Source: JAVVEG01 sp041751425 (GTDB lineage Bacteria > Pseudomonadota > Gammaproteobacteria > Pseudomonadales > Pseudohongiellaceae). From it: a stretch of 64,000 nucleotides of DNA. The notes beneath the pieces were generated by a model. It was given only the letters and a program-made list of their open reading frames with translations. It made no database searches and was not told the origin of the DNA. Made by a program: the position numbers and the translations under genes. This document shows positions 1-7,489 of this stretch, one piece after another. Numbering within the stretch: the stretch's first letter is position 1; each line of letters starts with the position of its first letter. The stretch lies in contig JBGSXL010000007.1 of assembly GCA_041751425.1 (NCBI GenBank), positions 124,001 through 188,000 of the forward strand, in the 5' to 3' direction.

Positions 1-757
1 CCATCGCAATATCAGTGAAATCGTCATGAAACTGTACCAACTCTTTTCGGTGCAAGGCGGTAGAACCACCACGCTCCTTCCAGCGAGCAAGGTGCCAGTG
101 CACCAGCAACTGCATTGTCCTGCGGCGTTCGGAATCCGTGGCAGCGGCTTTGAACGTAATTTCGTTATGACAGTCATTCAGCCTTCTCAGTCTCTTGCGG
201 GTATTGGCGCGGTGCGACTTCCCTCTGGAACTGATAAAGCTTTCCCAGTCATGGCTTCTCAGGTTTATAAAGGGACATACGGTACTCTTCGATTTGGTTG
301 AACGCCATCCGGACCCCTGCAGTTGGCCGGTAAGACGTTTCATGGTCTCGGACAGCGGGTTAAAGTTGGACAGATCGAGAATCATGCCCTTTTCCTTCAG
401 AGCCTGGATGAGTTCGTGTGCGGCCTCCAGTTCAAAGCCTTTGCGCAGGATCAGAGTCAGATAATCGGATCCGACATCTCCGGACGCGAGAAACTCTATC
501 GCCTTGAATGGCTGTAGCCGAATCAAGGCCGTCGGCTTCGTAACCATAGGTGCAACAGCGATCAGCAGTCCCGCTTTGCGTACGGTGATAATGCAGAGTT
601 GACGGTGCGTCGAGAAGCGTCTCCACCACGTGAACATCCAGTCCCAGCTCAGAAAGAGGCAATCGTCATCACAGTACTCCAGCAAATTAGTCCATTCTTG
701 GCGCAGCGCAAGAAAGCCGGACGTATCCTGAATCTTTTCAATCGTAATCATTGCCAT
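1..757 (-). CDS. CelD/BcsL-type GNAT-fold acyltransferase, 3' end cut off by the window edge
   Basis: Reverse-strand translation is open from ATG 757 (or ATG 751) to the left edge, about 252 codons with no stop. The protein begins MAMITIEKIQDTSGFLALRQ, then has LFLSWDWMFTWWRRF, VAPMV, a central IDLSNF-like strand and SHRANTRKRLRRL followed by LLVHWHLARW. This pattern fits the CelD-like (Acetyltransf_6) acyltransferases found in exopolysaccharide and cellulose loci. Those are thought to acylate a sugar or lipid-linked intermediate; the substrate here is unknown. The ATG at 751 overlaps the TGA stop of the upstream glycosyltransferase (ATGA), so the two genes are translationally coupled. The family is recognised by pattern only, and the C-terminus lies outside the window. 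Confidence 0.7.
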   Translation of the reverse strand, partial: MAMITIEKIQDTSGFLALRQEWTNLLEYCDDDCLFLSWDWMFTWWRRFSTHRQLCIITVRKAGLLIAVAPMVTKPTALIRLQPFKAIEFLASGDVGSDYLTLILRKGFELEAAHELIQALKEKGMILDLSNFNPLSETMKRLTGQLQGSGWRSTKSKSTVCPFINLRSHDWESFISSRGKSHRANTRKRLRRLNDCHNEITFKAAATDSERRRTMQLLVHWHLARWKERGGSTALHRKELVQFHDDFTDIAM

Positions 758-2022
758 TCCGCTAATGTGTTACGCCCATGATCATTTAGACGCTGTGCGA
801 TTTCCGCCAGATAAAGTTCCTCCGTCAGCTTAACCATTCTTTCCATGGAAAAATTCTGAAACGCGACCTGTCTTGCCTGTTCACCAAATCTGCGTCCCAT
901 TTCCCGATCATCGAGCAGCTTGCTGATGGCTTCAGCCAGTATGCCTGGCGCCTGCGGTTTGACAAGAAAACCGGTTATTCCTTCTTTCACCAATTCAGCG
1001 TTTCCGCCAACATTTGTCGTGACGATCGGCACCCCTGCCGCCATGGATTCCAACAATGTGTTTGACAAGCCTTCGCTTAATGTAGGAAGTACCGACACAG
1101 CGCTTTCGGCCAAAAGTTCTGGGATGTCAATGCGATGCCCAGTGAAGATGACTCTGTCCTGCATGTCTAGATCGAACGTCAGCGTTTCCAGTTCTCGATG
1201 GTAGGAAGCATCCTGACTGAATTTATCGTTCTTGTGATCAAGGTTCTCACCCACTATCAGAAAATAGACTTCAGGATGGTGACGCCTGATCAGCGCAGCC
1301 GCCTTGATTAAATCGCCAACGCCTTTCTGGCGATTCAGCCGCGAGATCATGACCACAATCGGAGCCGTCGCTGGGATAGCGAGTTTCTCGCGCAGGGTTG
1401 GGTCGACCCGACTGCCGTCATACTGCGTCAGGTCTATCCCGTTCTTGATCACTACGATGCGATTGGCATCGTATCCCTCTTCGATCAGCCAATCGCGGAT
1501 GGAATCGGCGTTAACCAGAATTCTGTCCGCAAATTTGCATGCCCATTTCTGCACCAGTTTCTGGGCACGCGAGAGGTACACACCTTGGTCCCGGATGGAT
1601 GCCAGCACTACCGGAACGCCCGCCAATTTTGCTGCAAGCACTGCGAACACATTTGAGTAGAAGTTATAGCTGTGAACGATCTGAGTTTTCTGCTGACGCA
1701 GGAATTGCGCGAAGCGGAACTGCTGCAGGAAGGTATACGGATGATAGAGTTTTCCGATGCGAAACTCGGAAACGCCTATCTTTTGCTGCTCAAGGGTATC
1801 CAAATAGATGCCTCGTTTTTCCAGGCACCCGAATTGCAAATCGAATTTGGACATATCCAGTTGCTTGACCAGGTTTATCACCTGTTTTTCAGTCCCACCC
1901 GATCTATAGCTCGTCATCACCTTACACAGGCGAATGCGTTCCGCCCTGACTACGTGCAGATTGAGTATCTCTGCCTGTGGTGCGGAGCAACCGTCTGCCA
2001 ATGTTCGCTCGATATTACCCAT
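748..2022 (-). CDS. GT4-family glycosyltransferase
   Basis: A 424-residue retaining glycosyltransferase of the GT-B fold that probably moves a sugar from a nucleotide donor onto a surface-polysaccharide intermediate at the inner face of the cytoplasmic membrane. The N-terminal Rossmann half carries the acceptor-side glycine loop (SYRSGGTEKQ, about residues 38-47). The C-terminal half starts near PIVVMISRLNRQKG and holds the donor-site EX7E motif SEGLSNTLLE at about residues 314-323, followed by SMAAGVPIV. ATG 2022 was kept because the first beta strand (RIRLCKVM) precedes the next internal Met. It overlaps the following acyltransferase by four bases. Donor and acceptor cannot be told from sequence. 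Confidence 0.88.
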   Translation of the reverse strand: MGNIERTLADGCSAPQAEILNLHVVRAERIRLCKVMTSYRSGGTEKQVINLVKQLDMSKFDLQFGCLEKRGIYLDTLEQQKIGVSEFRIGKLYHPYTFLQQFRFAQFLRQQKTQIVHSYNFYSNVFAVLAAKLAGVPVVLASIRDQGVYLSRAQKLVQKWACKFADRILVNADSIRDWLIEEGYDANRIVVIKNGIDLTQYDGSRVDPTLREKLAIPATAPIVVMISRLNRQKGVGDLIKAAALIRRHHPEVYFLIVGENLDHKNDKFSQDASYHRELETLTFDLDMQDRVIFTGHRIDIPELLAESAVSVLPTLSEGLSNTLLESMAAGVPIVTTNVGGNAELVKEGITGFLVKPQAPGILAEAISKLLDDREMGRRFGEQARQVAFQNFSMERMVKLTEELYLAEIAQRLNDHGRNTLAEWQ

Positions 2023-2535
2023 GGTTATAATCCAGCCTGTTGTTGAGCAACTGTCGTTAATTTGAAGACTTCCGTAGCCACCTCATCCTGTTTTTCCTTA
2101 CAGCAGATTTCAGGCAAAGCTTCGCCCCTTCGGTTATGCTTTTGGCCTGTCGCGAGTAAGCAATACAACGATCGTGGCAGTCTGTGTTAAACATCAAGGC
2201 TGATCAAATGTGACAGCCCAGCCCAATAACTTTACGTCATTGATTCGTTAAGAACTATAGTAAGAACCCTACATTACAATTGGGAAACCCTTTACCAGAT
2301 TGTGATCAAACCCAGGTTTTCTTAAATCAAGAGGCTTAAGAATTATGGAAATTCCCCGATATCGGGAATCCAGCCAGTCGGAGTCTTAGCGATATTCCCC
2401 TTTGGGAGGGGTTTTGGATTTCCGCTGGAGGGTTTTACCTGATTGTCGCCTTTGTATCAGTTCGGTAACGTCCAGAATTCTAATCTTTCACGTTAGCCGC
2501 GCTTTTGAAGAAGCGTCTCTTGGGGGCCGAATGGT
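2023..2535. promoter_or_regulatory. 513-bp divergent intergenic region with a GATATC-centred palindrome
   Basis: This gap separates the minus-strand glycosyltransferase from the plus-strand methyltransferase, so it should hold promoters in both directions, but I could not pick out a clear -35/-10 pair. The visible structure is a perfect 12-bp palindrome CCCGATATCGGG at 2355-2366. The arms extend on both sides (ATT/AAT) around one unpaired C. Shortly after comes a weak hairpin CCCC-TTTGGGA-GGGG followed by TTTT near 2397-2415. No gene-length reading frame was found. Confidence 0.4.
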
Positions 2536-3372
2536 ATGAGTAGCGAGCAGAAAATTACTCCACAGGAATACAGCAATGAGCAACTATCCTCAAACGGTGA
2601 CCCAAGCGCGCTTAGCATTCAGCGTATAACACCTGCAACTGGTACAAAACCAACACTCTTATCGAGGCTGCGTAGCATTCCTGTGAATATTAAACGATGG
2701 GGCATAGCTAACTCCGCAAGGCTTTACTTGGATCGTATTCAGGAAGTTGTCAGAGAGCGGCGGTTGAACATTGAAACAAAAGCCACCGTAACTAGCCAGG
2801 AGCTTGGGTACATACCTGAGTGCAATCAGTACGAACCCATCCATTATGGTTGCCTGGATATTATGTTTGAACACCTGAAACCGAATTTTGAACGAGAGGT
2901 GTTTATAGATATCGGAAGTGGCAAGGGCAGGGCAGTGATTGTGGCTGGCACCTATCCTTTTCGCAAAGTCATAGGGGTGGAGCTATCGGCTGAGTTGTGT
3001 AATGTGGCGAGAAAGAATATTCAGAAGACAAAGAAAAATCTTAAATGTTCAGAAATCGAAATTCTGCAGACTGATGCCACTCAATTTGATATCCCGGCAG
3101 ATGCGACTCTCATATTTATTTACAATCCTTTCACCGGGGAAGTGCTCTCTAAAACCGTTGAAAGAATCCGGGAATTTCTGCAACGAGCTGATCGCAGCAA
3201 AGTACGCATAGTCTACGCTCATCTTAGCGGGCAGCCCAACATGTTAGGGAATTGGAAATGGTTAAGGAAAATTACCGATCTGCCTATGCCAAAGACACAA
3301 GAGTTTGATGAGCGCCAGTGTCGGTTGATGTGGGCGGTTTATGAGCCGGATATAGCATATGGCGGATGGTGA
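2536..3372 (+). CDS. Class I SAM-dependent methyltransferase, substrate unknown
   Basis: A 278-residue cytoplasmic protein. The SAM-binding glycine motif FIDIGSGKGRAVIVAG lies at about residues 122-137, followed by the acidic end of strand 2 in VIGVELSAELCNVARKNI. A later strand (TLIFIYNPFTG) sits where the catalytic motif usually lies. The arrangement resembles the DOT1-like/small-molecule methyltransferase group rather than an rRNA enzyme. The first 90 residues are low in recognisable features. A GGGGG run lies about 8 nt before ATG 2536. It stands alone between a polysaccharide locus and tRNA-Leu, so context gives little help with the substrate. Confidence 0.75.
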   Translation: MSSEQKITPQEYSNEQLSSNGDPSALSIQRITPATGTKPTLLSRLRSIPVNIKRWGIANSARLYLDRIQEVVRERRLNIETKATVTSQELGYIPECNQYEPIHYGCLDIMFEHLKPNFEREVFIDIGSGKGRAVIVAGTYPFRKVIGVELSAELCNVARKNIQKTKKNLKCSEIEILQTDATQFDIPADATLIFIYNPFTGEVLSKTVERIREFLQRADRSKVRIVYAHLSGQPNMLGNWKWLRKITDLPMPKTQEFDERQCRLMWAVYEPDIAYGGW

Positions 3373-3417
3373 GAAGTGTAGATCAGCCCGCCTTCGCTGA
3401 AGCTTCGGCGTGGCACT

Positions 3418-3485
3418 ACACTTCACACGCTGCGGCGCTTATCGCGCCGAGCTAAATTTTGCTTGCAGCAAAATTTGTGAAGTGT
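3418..3485. repeat. 68-bp nested palindrome, possible REP/MITE-like element
   Basis: The outer arms ACACTTCACA (3418-3427) and TGTGAAGTGT (3476-3485) are exact reverse complements. Inside are two further hairpins: CGGCGC-TTATC-GCGCCG, and a perfect 10-bp stem AAATTTTGCT-TGC-AGCAAAATTT. Just upstream (about 3391-3410) is another near-palindrome around GAAGCTTC. The element lies between the methyltransferase stop and the 3' end of tRNA-Leu, so it could also act as a two-way transcript end. Two stems inside one outer stem is more elaborate than an ordinary terminator. Confidence 0.6.
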
Positions 3486-3486
3486 G

Positions 3487-3573
3487 TGGTGCCCAGGAGA
3501 GGACTTGAACCTCCACGACCTTTCGATCACCAGCACCTGAAGCTGGCGTGTCTACCAATTCCACCACCTGGGC
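3487..3573 (-). tRNA. tRNA-Leu (anticodon CAG)
   Basis: On the reverse strand the 87-nt sequence starts GCCCAGG and ends CCTGGGC-A-CCA, giving a 7-bp acceptor stem with the CCA encoded in the gene. The anticodon arm CCAGC-TTCAGGT-GCTGG has CAG at positions 34-36, which reads the leucine codon CUG. A long variable arm (TGATCGAAAGGTCGT region) marks it as class II, and the T arm GGAGG-TTCAAGT-CCTCT is intact. It is a single tRNA with its own promoter upstream. Confidence 0.97.
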
Positions 3574-3597
3574 AGGAGGGGGTATTTCAGAGCGCGC

Positions 3598-3626
3598 ACT
3601 TTATATGGACTGCGCTGCGCTGTCAA
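3598..3626 (-). promoter_or_regulatory. Sigma-70 promoter of tRNA-Leu
   Basis: On the minus strand a consensus -35 box TTGACA (3621-3626) is followed, after 17 nt, by TAAAGT (3598-3603). A partly overlapping TATAAA is also present. The expected start point lies about 18 nt before the mature tRNA 5' end at 3573. Confidence 0.8.
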
Positions 3627-3707
3627 TTGGCGGCTTTAATTGTTTAAGTAAAGGCAGTGCCGGGCGTGTATACTGGCGCCCTTAATTCATTCAATTTATG
3701 GCGTTTT

Positions 3708-6377
3708 ATGGCTTTTTGGCAATTTATCACGGGCAAGAACAAGGCGAAGACTGCGGCCACCCCCGTCGATAACAAAGCAGTGAAAAAATCAGGTAAATCC
3801 GACAAAGGCGGCAAGCCGGGCGAAGACCCCTTCGCCAGCCGCGAGGCGGAGAACTACGAAAATCCTATTCCCAGCCGCGAGTATATTCTTGATTACATGG
3901 AGAAAACCGGCGCGCCTGTCACTCACCCGGATCTGTGCAAGGAGCTGGGGCTGGCGGACTATGACCAGACGGAGGCTCTGCGTCGCCGTTTGATTGCCAT
4001 GAGTCGTGATGGTCAGTTGATTGGTAACCGCCGCGGCGCGTATGGCCTGGTGGACCGCATGGAGATGGGCAAGGGCCGGGTGCAGGGTAGCAAGGAAGGC
4101 TATGGTTTCTTTGTGCCGCAGGATGGTTCTGGAGATCTGTTCCTGGGGCCGGCGGAGATGCAGAAAGTGTTCGACGGCGACATCGTGTTGGCGCGCGTCT
4201 CTGGCGTGGACCGTCGTGGCCGCCGCGAGGGCATGATCGTTGAGGTATTGGAACGCCGCCGCAATCAGGTTGTGGGTCGCTATTATTGGGAGCAGGGCGT
4301 TGGTGTGGTGGTGCCGGATAACCGACGCATTTCGCAGGAACTGATCATTCCCGAAGGCGAGAGCCGTGGTGCGGCAGACGGTCAGTTTGTGGTGGCGGAA
4401 ATCACCTCCTATCCCACGAATCGGCGCAAGGCTATCGCGAAAATCACCGAGATATTGGGCGATCACATGACGCCGGGTATGGAGATTGATGTGGCTGTGC
4501 GCAGTCACGATATTCCGTACAAATGGCCGCGTGAAGTGACGCAGGCTGTCAAAGGCTTGACCGAGCACGTGGCGGATGCCGACACCGTCAACCGCATCGA
4601 TCTGCGCAAGCTGCCCTTCGTCACCATCGACGGCGAAGATGCCAAGGATTTCGACGACGCGGTGTTCTGCGAAAAATTATCCAATGGCGGCTACAAATTG
4701 TATGTGGCCATCGCCGATGTTTCCCACTATGTGTTGCCAAATTCGCCGCTGGATAATGAAGCGCAGAATCGAGGCAACTCAGTGTATTTTCCCGGCCACG
4801 TGATTCCGATGTTGCCGGAAGTGCTCTCCAATGGTTTGTGTTCCCTGAAGCCGGAAGTGGACCGTCTGGTGATGGTGTGCGAGATGCATCTGAACAAGCA
4901 TGCCAAAAGACAGGATTATTTTTTCTACGAAGCGGTTATCCATTCGCACGCGCGCCTCACGTATACCGAAACCTCGGAGATGCTGGAAGAGCAGACCATG
5001 GCCGTCAAGCAGCGTTCGCAGGAACGTTTGCGCAAACGCTACACGGATTTGATGCCGCATCTGGAATCCTTGTACGAGCTTTACAAGAAACTGTCCAAGG
5101 CGCGTGAAGCCGCCGGGGCGCTGGATTTTGCGAGCACAGAAACGCGTATCGTGTTTGGCGAGACGCGCAAGATTGCAGAGATCGTTCCGGTTGTGCGCAA
5201 CGACGCACACCGTTTGATCGAAGAGTGCATGCTGGCAGCCAACGTCTGCACAGCAGAATTTCTGGAAGCTTCATCGCTGCCGGTGCTGTACCGCGTGCAT
5301 GAAGGTCCGAACATGGACAAGATGGAAAACCTGCGGACTTTCCTGAAAGAAATAGGTCTGGTACTTTCGCGCGGCGCGAAGCCGGAGCCGAAAGATTATC
5401 AACGCGTGTTGCAGAAAGTGGCAGACCGTCCCGATGCGCATCTGATTCAAACCATGCTGGTGCGCTCTATGCTGCAGGCGGTTTATCAGGAAGAGAACAT
5501 CGGTCACTTCGGTTTGGGCTTTAAAGCCTATACGCATTTCACATCACCTATTCGTCGTTACCCGGATTTATTGGTGCATCGCGCACTGCGTTATCTGGTG
5601 CGCAGCGAAAAACAGAAGAAGAATGTACGCAAAGCGCCAGGTGCCACTCCGCTGAGTATGAAAGAGGCGTATCCGTATCAGGTCAGCGATATGCAATCCT
5701 TCGGCGAAACCTGTTCGATGACCGAACGCCGCGCCGATGGAGCCAGTTACGATGTCACCGACTGGCTGAAATGCGAGTACGTGCAGGACCGCGTGGGCGA
5801 TGAGTTCGACGGCACTGTCAGCAGCGTGACGGGTTTCGGTTTGTTCGTCACTTTAAGCGACATCTATGTGGAAGGCCTGGTGCATATCACCGCGCTGAAG
5901 AACGACTACTATCAGTTCGACCCCGTGCATCAATCCCTGCGCGGCGAACGCAGCGGCCTGACCTATCGCATGGGCGACCCGGTTAGAGTAAAAGTGGTAC
6001 GCGTAGACCTGGACGACCGCAAGATTGATCTGCACATGACCGATGATGGTTCAACGCCGTCGAAGAATGGCAAGAACAACAATAGTCGCAAATCTCCAGC
6101 CAGCAAAACCCTGCGCCAGAAACTGGCGGCGGGTGAGATCCCCAACGACGCAGCCAAGCCCCCCAAGAAAGGCGGGAGAGGTCGCGGCGGTGCAAGTAGA
6201 GGTAGTGCGGGCAAAGGCGGAGCTGGCAAGAGCAGCGCGAACAAAAGCGGAACCAGCAGAAGTGGAGCACCAAAAGGCGCAACATCTAAACCCGGTGGCA
6301 CCTCACCAAAAGCTGCAGTTGCTAAGAAACCAGCCGGCCGCACCCGCCGCAACAAACCCAAAAAGCCAGCAGGTTAA
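3708..6377 (+). CDS. rnr: Ribonuclease R, 3'-5' exoribonuclease
   Basis: A processive 3'-to-5' exoribonuclease that degrades structured RNA in the cytoplasm. The order is N-terminal winged-helix region (YILDYMEKTGAPVTHPDL), cold-shock domains, an RNB catalytic domain with DGEDAKDFDDAV carrying the metal-binding aspartates, and a C-terminal S1 domain (DEFDGTVSSVTGFGLFVTL). It ends in a tail of roughly 110 residues rich in Lys, Gly and Ser, longer than I expect for the family. Met at 3708 (MAFWQF, 889 aa) was chosen; an in-frame GTG at 3657 would add 17 unlikely residues. It is followed by rlmB, the usual gammaproteobacterial pairing. Confidence 0.96.
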   Translation: MAFWQFITGKNKAKTAATPVDNKAVKKSGKSDKGGKPGEDPFASREAENYENPIPSREYILDYMEKTGAPVTHPDLCKELGLADYDQTEALRRRLIAMSRDGQLIGNRRGAYGLVDRMEMGKGRVQGSKEGYGFFVPQDGSGDLFLGPAEMQKVFDGDIVLARVSGVDRRGRREGMIVEVLERRRNQVVGRYYWEQGVGVVVPDNRRISQELIIPEGESRGAADGQFVVAEITSYPTNRRKAIAKITEILGDHMTPGMEIDVAVRSHDIPYKWPREVTQAVKGLTEHVADADTVNRIDLRKLPFVTIDGEDAKDFDDAVFCEKLSNGGYKLYVAIADVSHYVLPNSPLDNEAQNRGNSVYFPGHVIPMLPEVLSNGLCSLKPEVDRLVMVCEMHLNKHAKRQDYFFYEAVIHSHARLTYTETSEMLEEQTMAVKQRSQERLRKRYTDLMPHLESLYELYKKLSKAREAAGALDFASTETRIVFGETRKIAEIVPVVRNDAHRLIEECMLAANVCTAEFLEASSLPVLYRVHEGPNMDKMENLRTFLKEIGLVLSRGAKPEPKDYQRVLQKVADRPDAHLIQTMLVRSMLQAVYQEENIGHFGLGFKAYTHFTSPIRRYPDLLVHRALRYLVRSEKQKKNVRKAPGATPLSMKEAYPYQVSDMQSFGETCSMTERRADGASYDVTDWLKCEYVQDRVGDEFDGTVSSVTGFGLFVTLSDIYVEGLVHITALKNDYYQFDPVHQSLRGERSGLTYRMGDPVRVKVVRVDLDDRKIDLHMTDDGSTPSKNGKNNNSRKSPASKTLRQKLAAGEIPNDAAKPPKKGGRGRGGASRGSAGKGGAGKSSANKSGTSRSGAPKGATSKPGGTSPKAAVAKKPAGRTRRNKPKKPAG

Positions 6378-6428
6378 ACACACGCAAAACCAAATGCCCG
6401 TAAACCCAAAACGCGGCACAATATTCAA

Positions 6429-6538
6429 GACAGGAGTGCCAACCCTGCCGTTGTGACCGTCGGCAGCATGGATGCTGACGCCGAGCCTACACGGACGTAT
6501 TCACGGCGTGTCACAACGGCAGGGTTGGCACTCCAGTC
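6429..6538. repeat. Extragenic element with 25-bp perfect inverted ends between rnr and rlmB
   Basis: The left arm 6433-6457 (starts GGAGTGCCAACC, ends TTGTGAC) is the exact reverse complement of the right arm 6510-6534. After one mismatch the pairing continues three more bases to 6429 and 6538 (GAC/GTC). The 52-nt centre contains a second hairpin CAGCAT-GG-ATGCTG. It fits neatly between the rnr stop and the rlmB ribosome binding site. It looks like a mobile, MITE-like or REP-type repeat rather than a terminator because there is no T run. I recall similar intergenic repeats in other marine gammaproteobacteria but cannot verify that here. Confidence 0.75.
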
Positions 6539-6575
6539 AGGCACCAACCCAAACCGCCCAAGGAGTTTGTTACCT

Positions 6576-7352
6576 GTGTCGGACAAAGAATGGATAGTCG
6601 GCATCCACGCCGTCTCGGAACTGCTGAAACAGCACCCCGAAGAAATTCACGAACTGCTTATTCAGCAGGATCGTGATGACGCGCGCATCAATGAAATAAA
6701 AACATTGGCATCCGATATCGGCATCAGTTGGAAGGCGCTCGACAAACGCGAACTCGAAAAAAAGATCACCGGCAAAGGCAACGCACAAAGTAAACAACGC
6801 CCTCCAGTCCACCAAGGTGTCGCCGCATCCTGCACACTTGGCGCAGGCCTAAAAGACGAACGCTTCCTGTACTCAATGCTGGATTCCTTAAAGCATCCCG
6901 CTTTGTTACTGGTGCTGGACGAAATAACCGATCCCCACAACCTCGGCGCCTGCCTGCGTAGCGCCGACGCTGCAGGTGTCGACGCGGTAATCCTCCCCAA
7001 AGACAAATCTGCCACCTTGAACATGACAGTAAGAAAAGTGGCATGTGGCGCCGCAGAAACCGTCAACATAATCGCGGTAACCAACCTGAGCCGCACACTC
7101 ACCGAACTAAAACAAAAAGGAATCTGGATAGCCGGTGCTGCCGGTGAAGCAACGCAGTCACTATTCGAACTGGATTTCAAACCAGCCACAGCAATCGTCA
7201 TGGGCTCCGAAGGCAAAGGCCTGCGTCGTCTGACCCGCGAACACTGCGACTATCTGATGTCCATCCCCATGGCGGGTCAACTAAGCAGTCTAAATGTTTC
7301 TGTGGCAACTGGAGTTTGCTTATTCGAAGCAAAACGACAAAGATCCCTCTAA
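6576..7352 (+). CDS. rlmB: 23S rRNA (guanosine-2251-2'-O)-methyltransferase RlmB
   Basis: A SpoU-class (SPOUT) enzyme that methylates the 2'-O of G2251 in the peptidyl-transferase P loop of 23S rRNA. The N-terminal substrate-binding part starts IVGIHAVSELLKQHPEE. The knotted catalytic domain shows DPHNLGACLRSADAAG, IVMGSEGKGLRRL and SIPMAGQLSSLNVSVA, the three SpoU motifs. GTG 6576 was chosen because AGGAG lies 10 nt upstream and it gives 258 residues, close to the family norm. The in-frame extension back to 6453 runs through the inverted repeat and is probably not translated. Confidence 0.94.
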   Translation: MSDKEWIVGIHAVSELLKQHPEEIHELLIQQDRDDARINEIKTLASDIGISWKALDKRELEKKITGKGNAQSKQRPPVHQGVAASCTLGAGLKDERFLYSMLDSLKHPALLLVLDEITDPHNLGACLRSADAAGVDAVILPKDKSATLNMTVRKVACGAAETVNIIAVTNLSRTLTELKQKGIWIAGAAGEATQSLFELDFKPATAIVMGSEGKGLRRLTREHCDYLMSIPMAGQLSSLNVSVATGVCLFEAKRQRSL

Positions 7353-7489
7353 CCCATTTCAACACCCGTTCAATCCTGATAGACAGCGCCTGCTAAGTGC
7401 GCCCATAATCAAACTCCGAACAGGCATCAAAACAACAATTAAGATTGCCACGCTCAACGCAAGGAAGATCGAGTGAAGGAGTGCCCAAG

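Noticed and set aside
432..662. A 76-codon minus-strand frame at the left end
   Set aside because: It is out of frame with the longer open translation that shows clear acyltransferase features from 757 to the edge.
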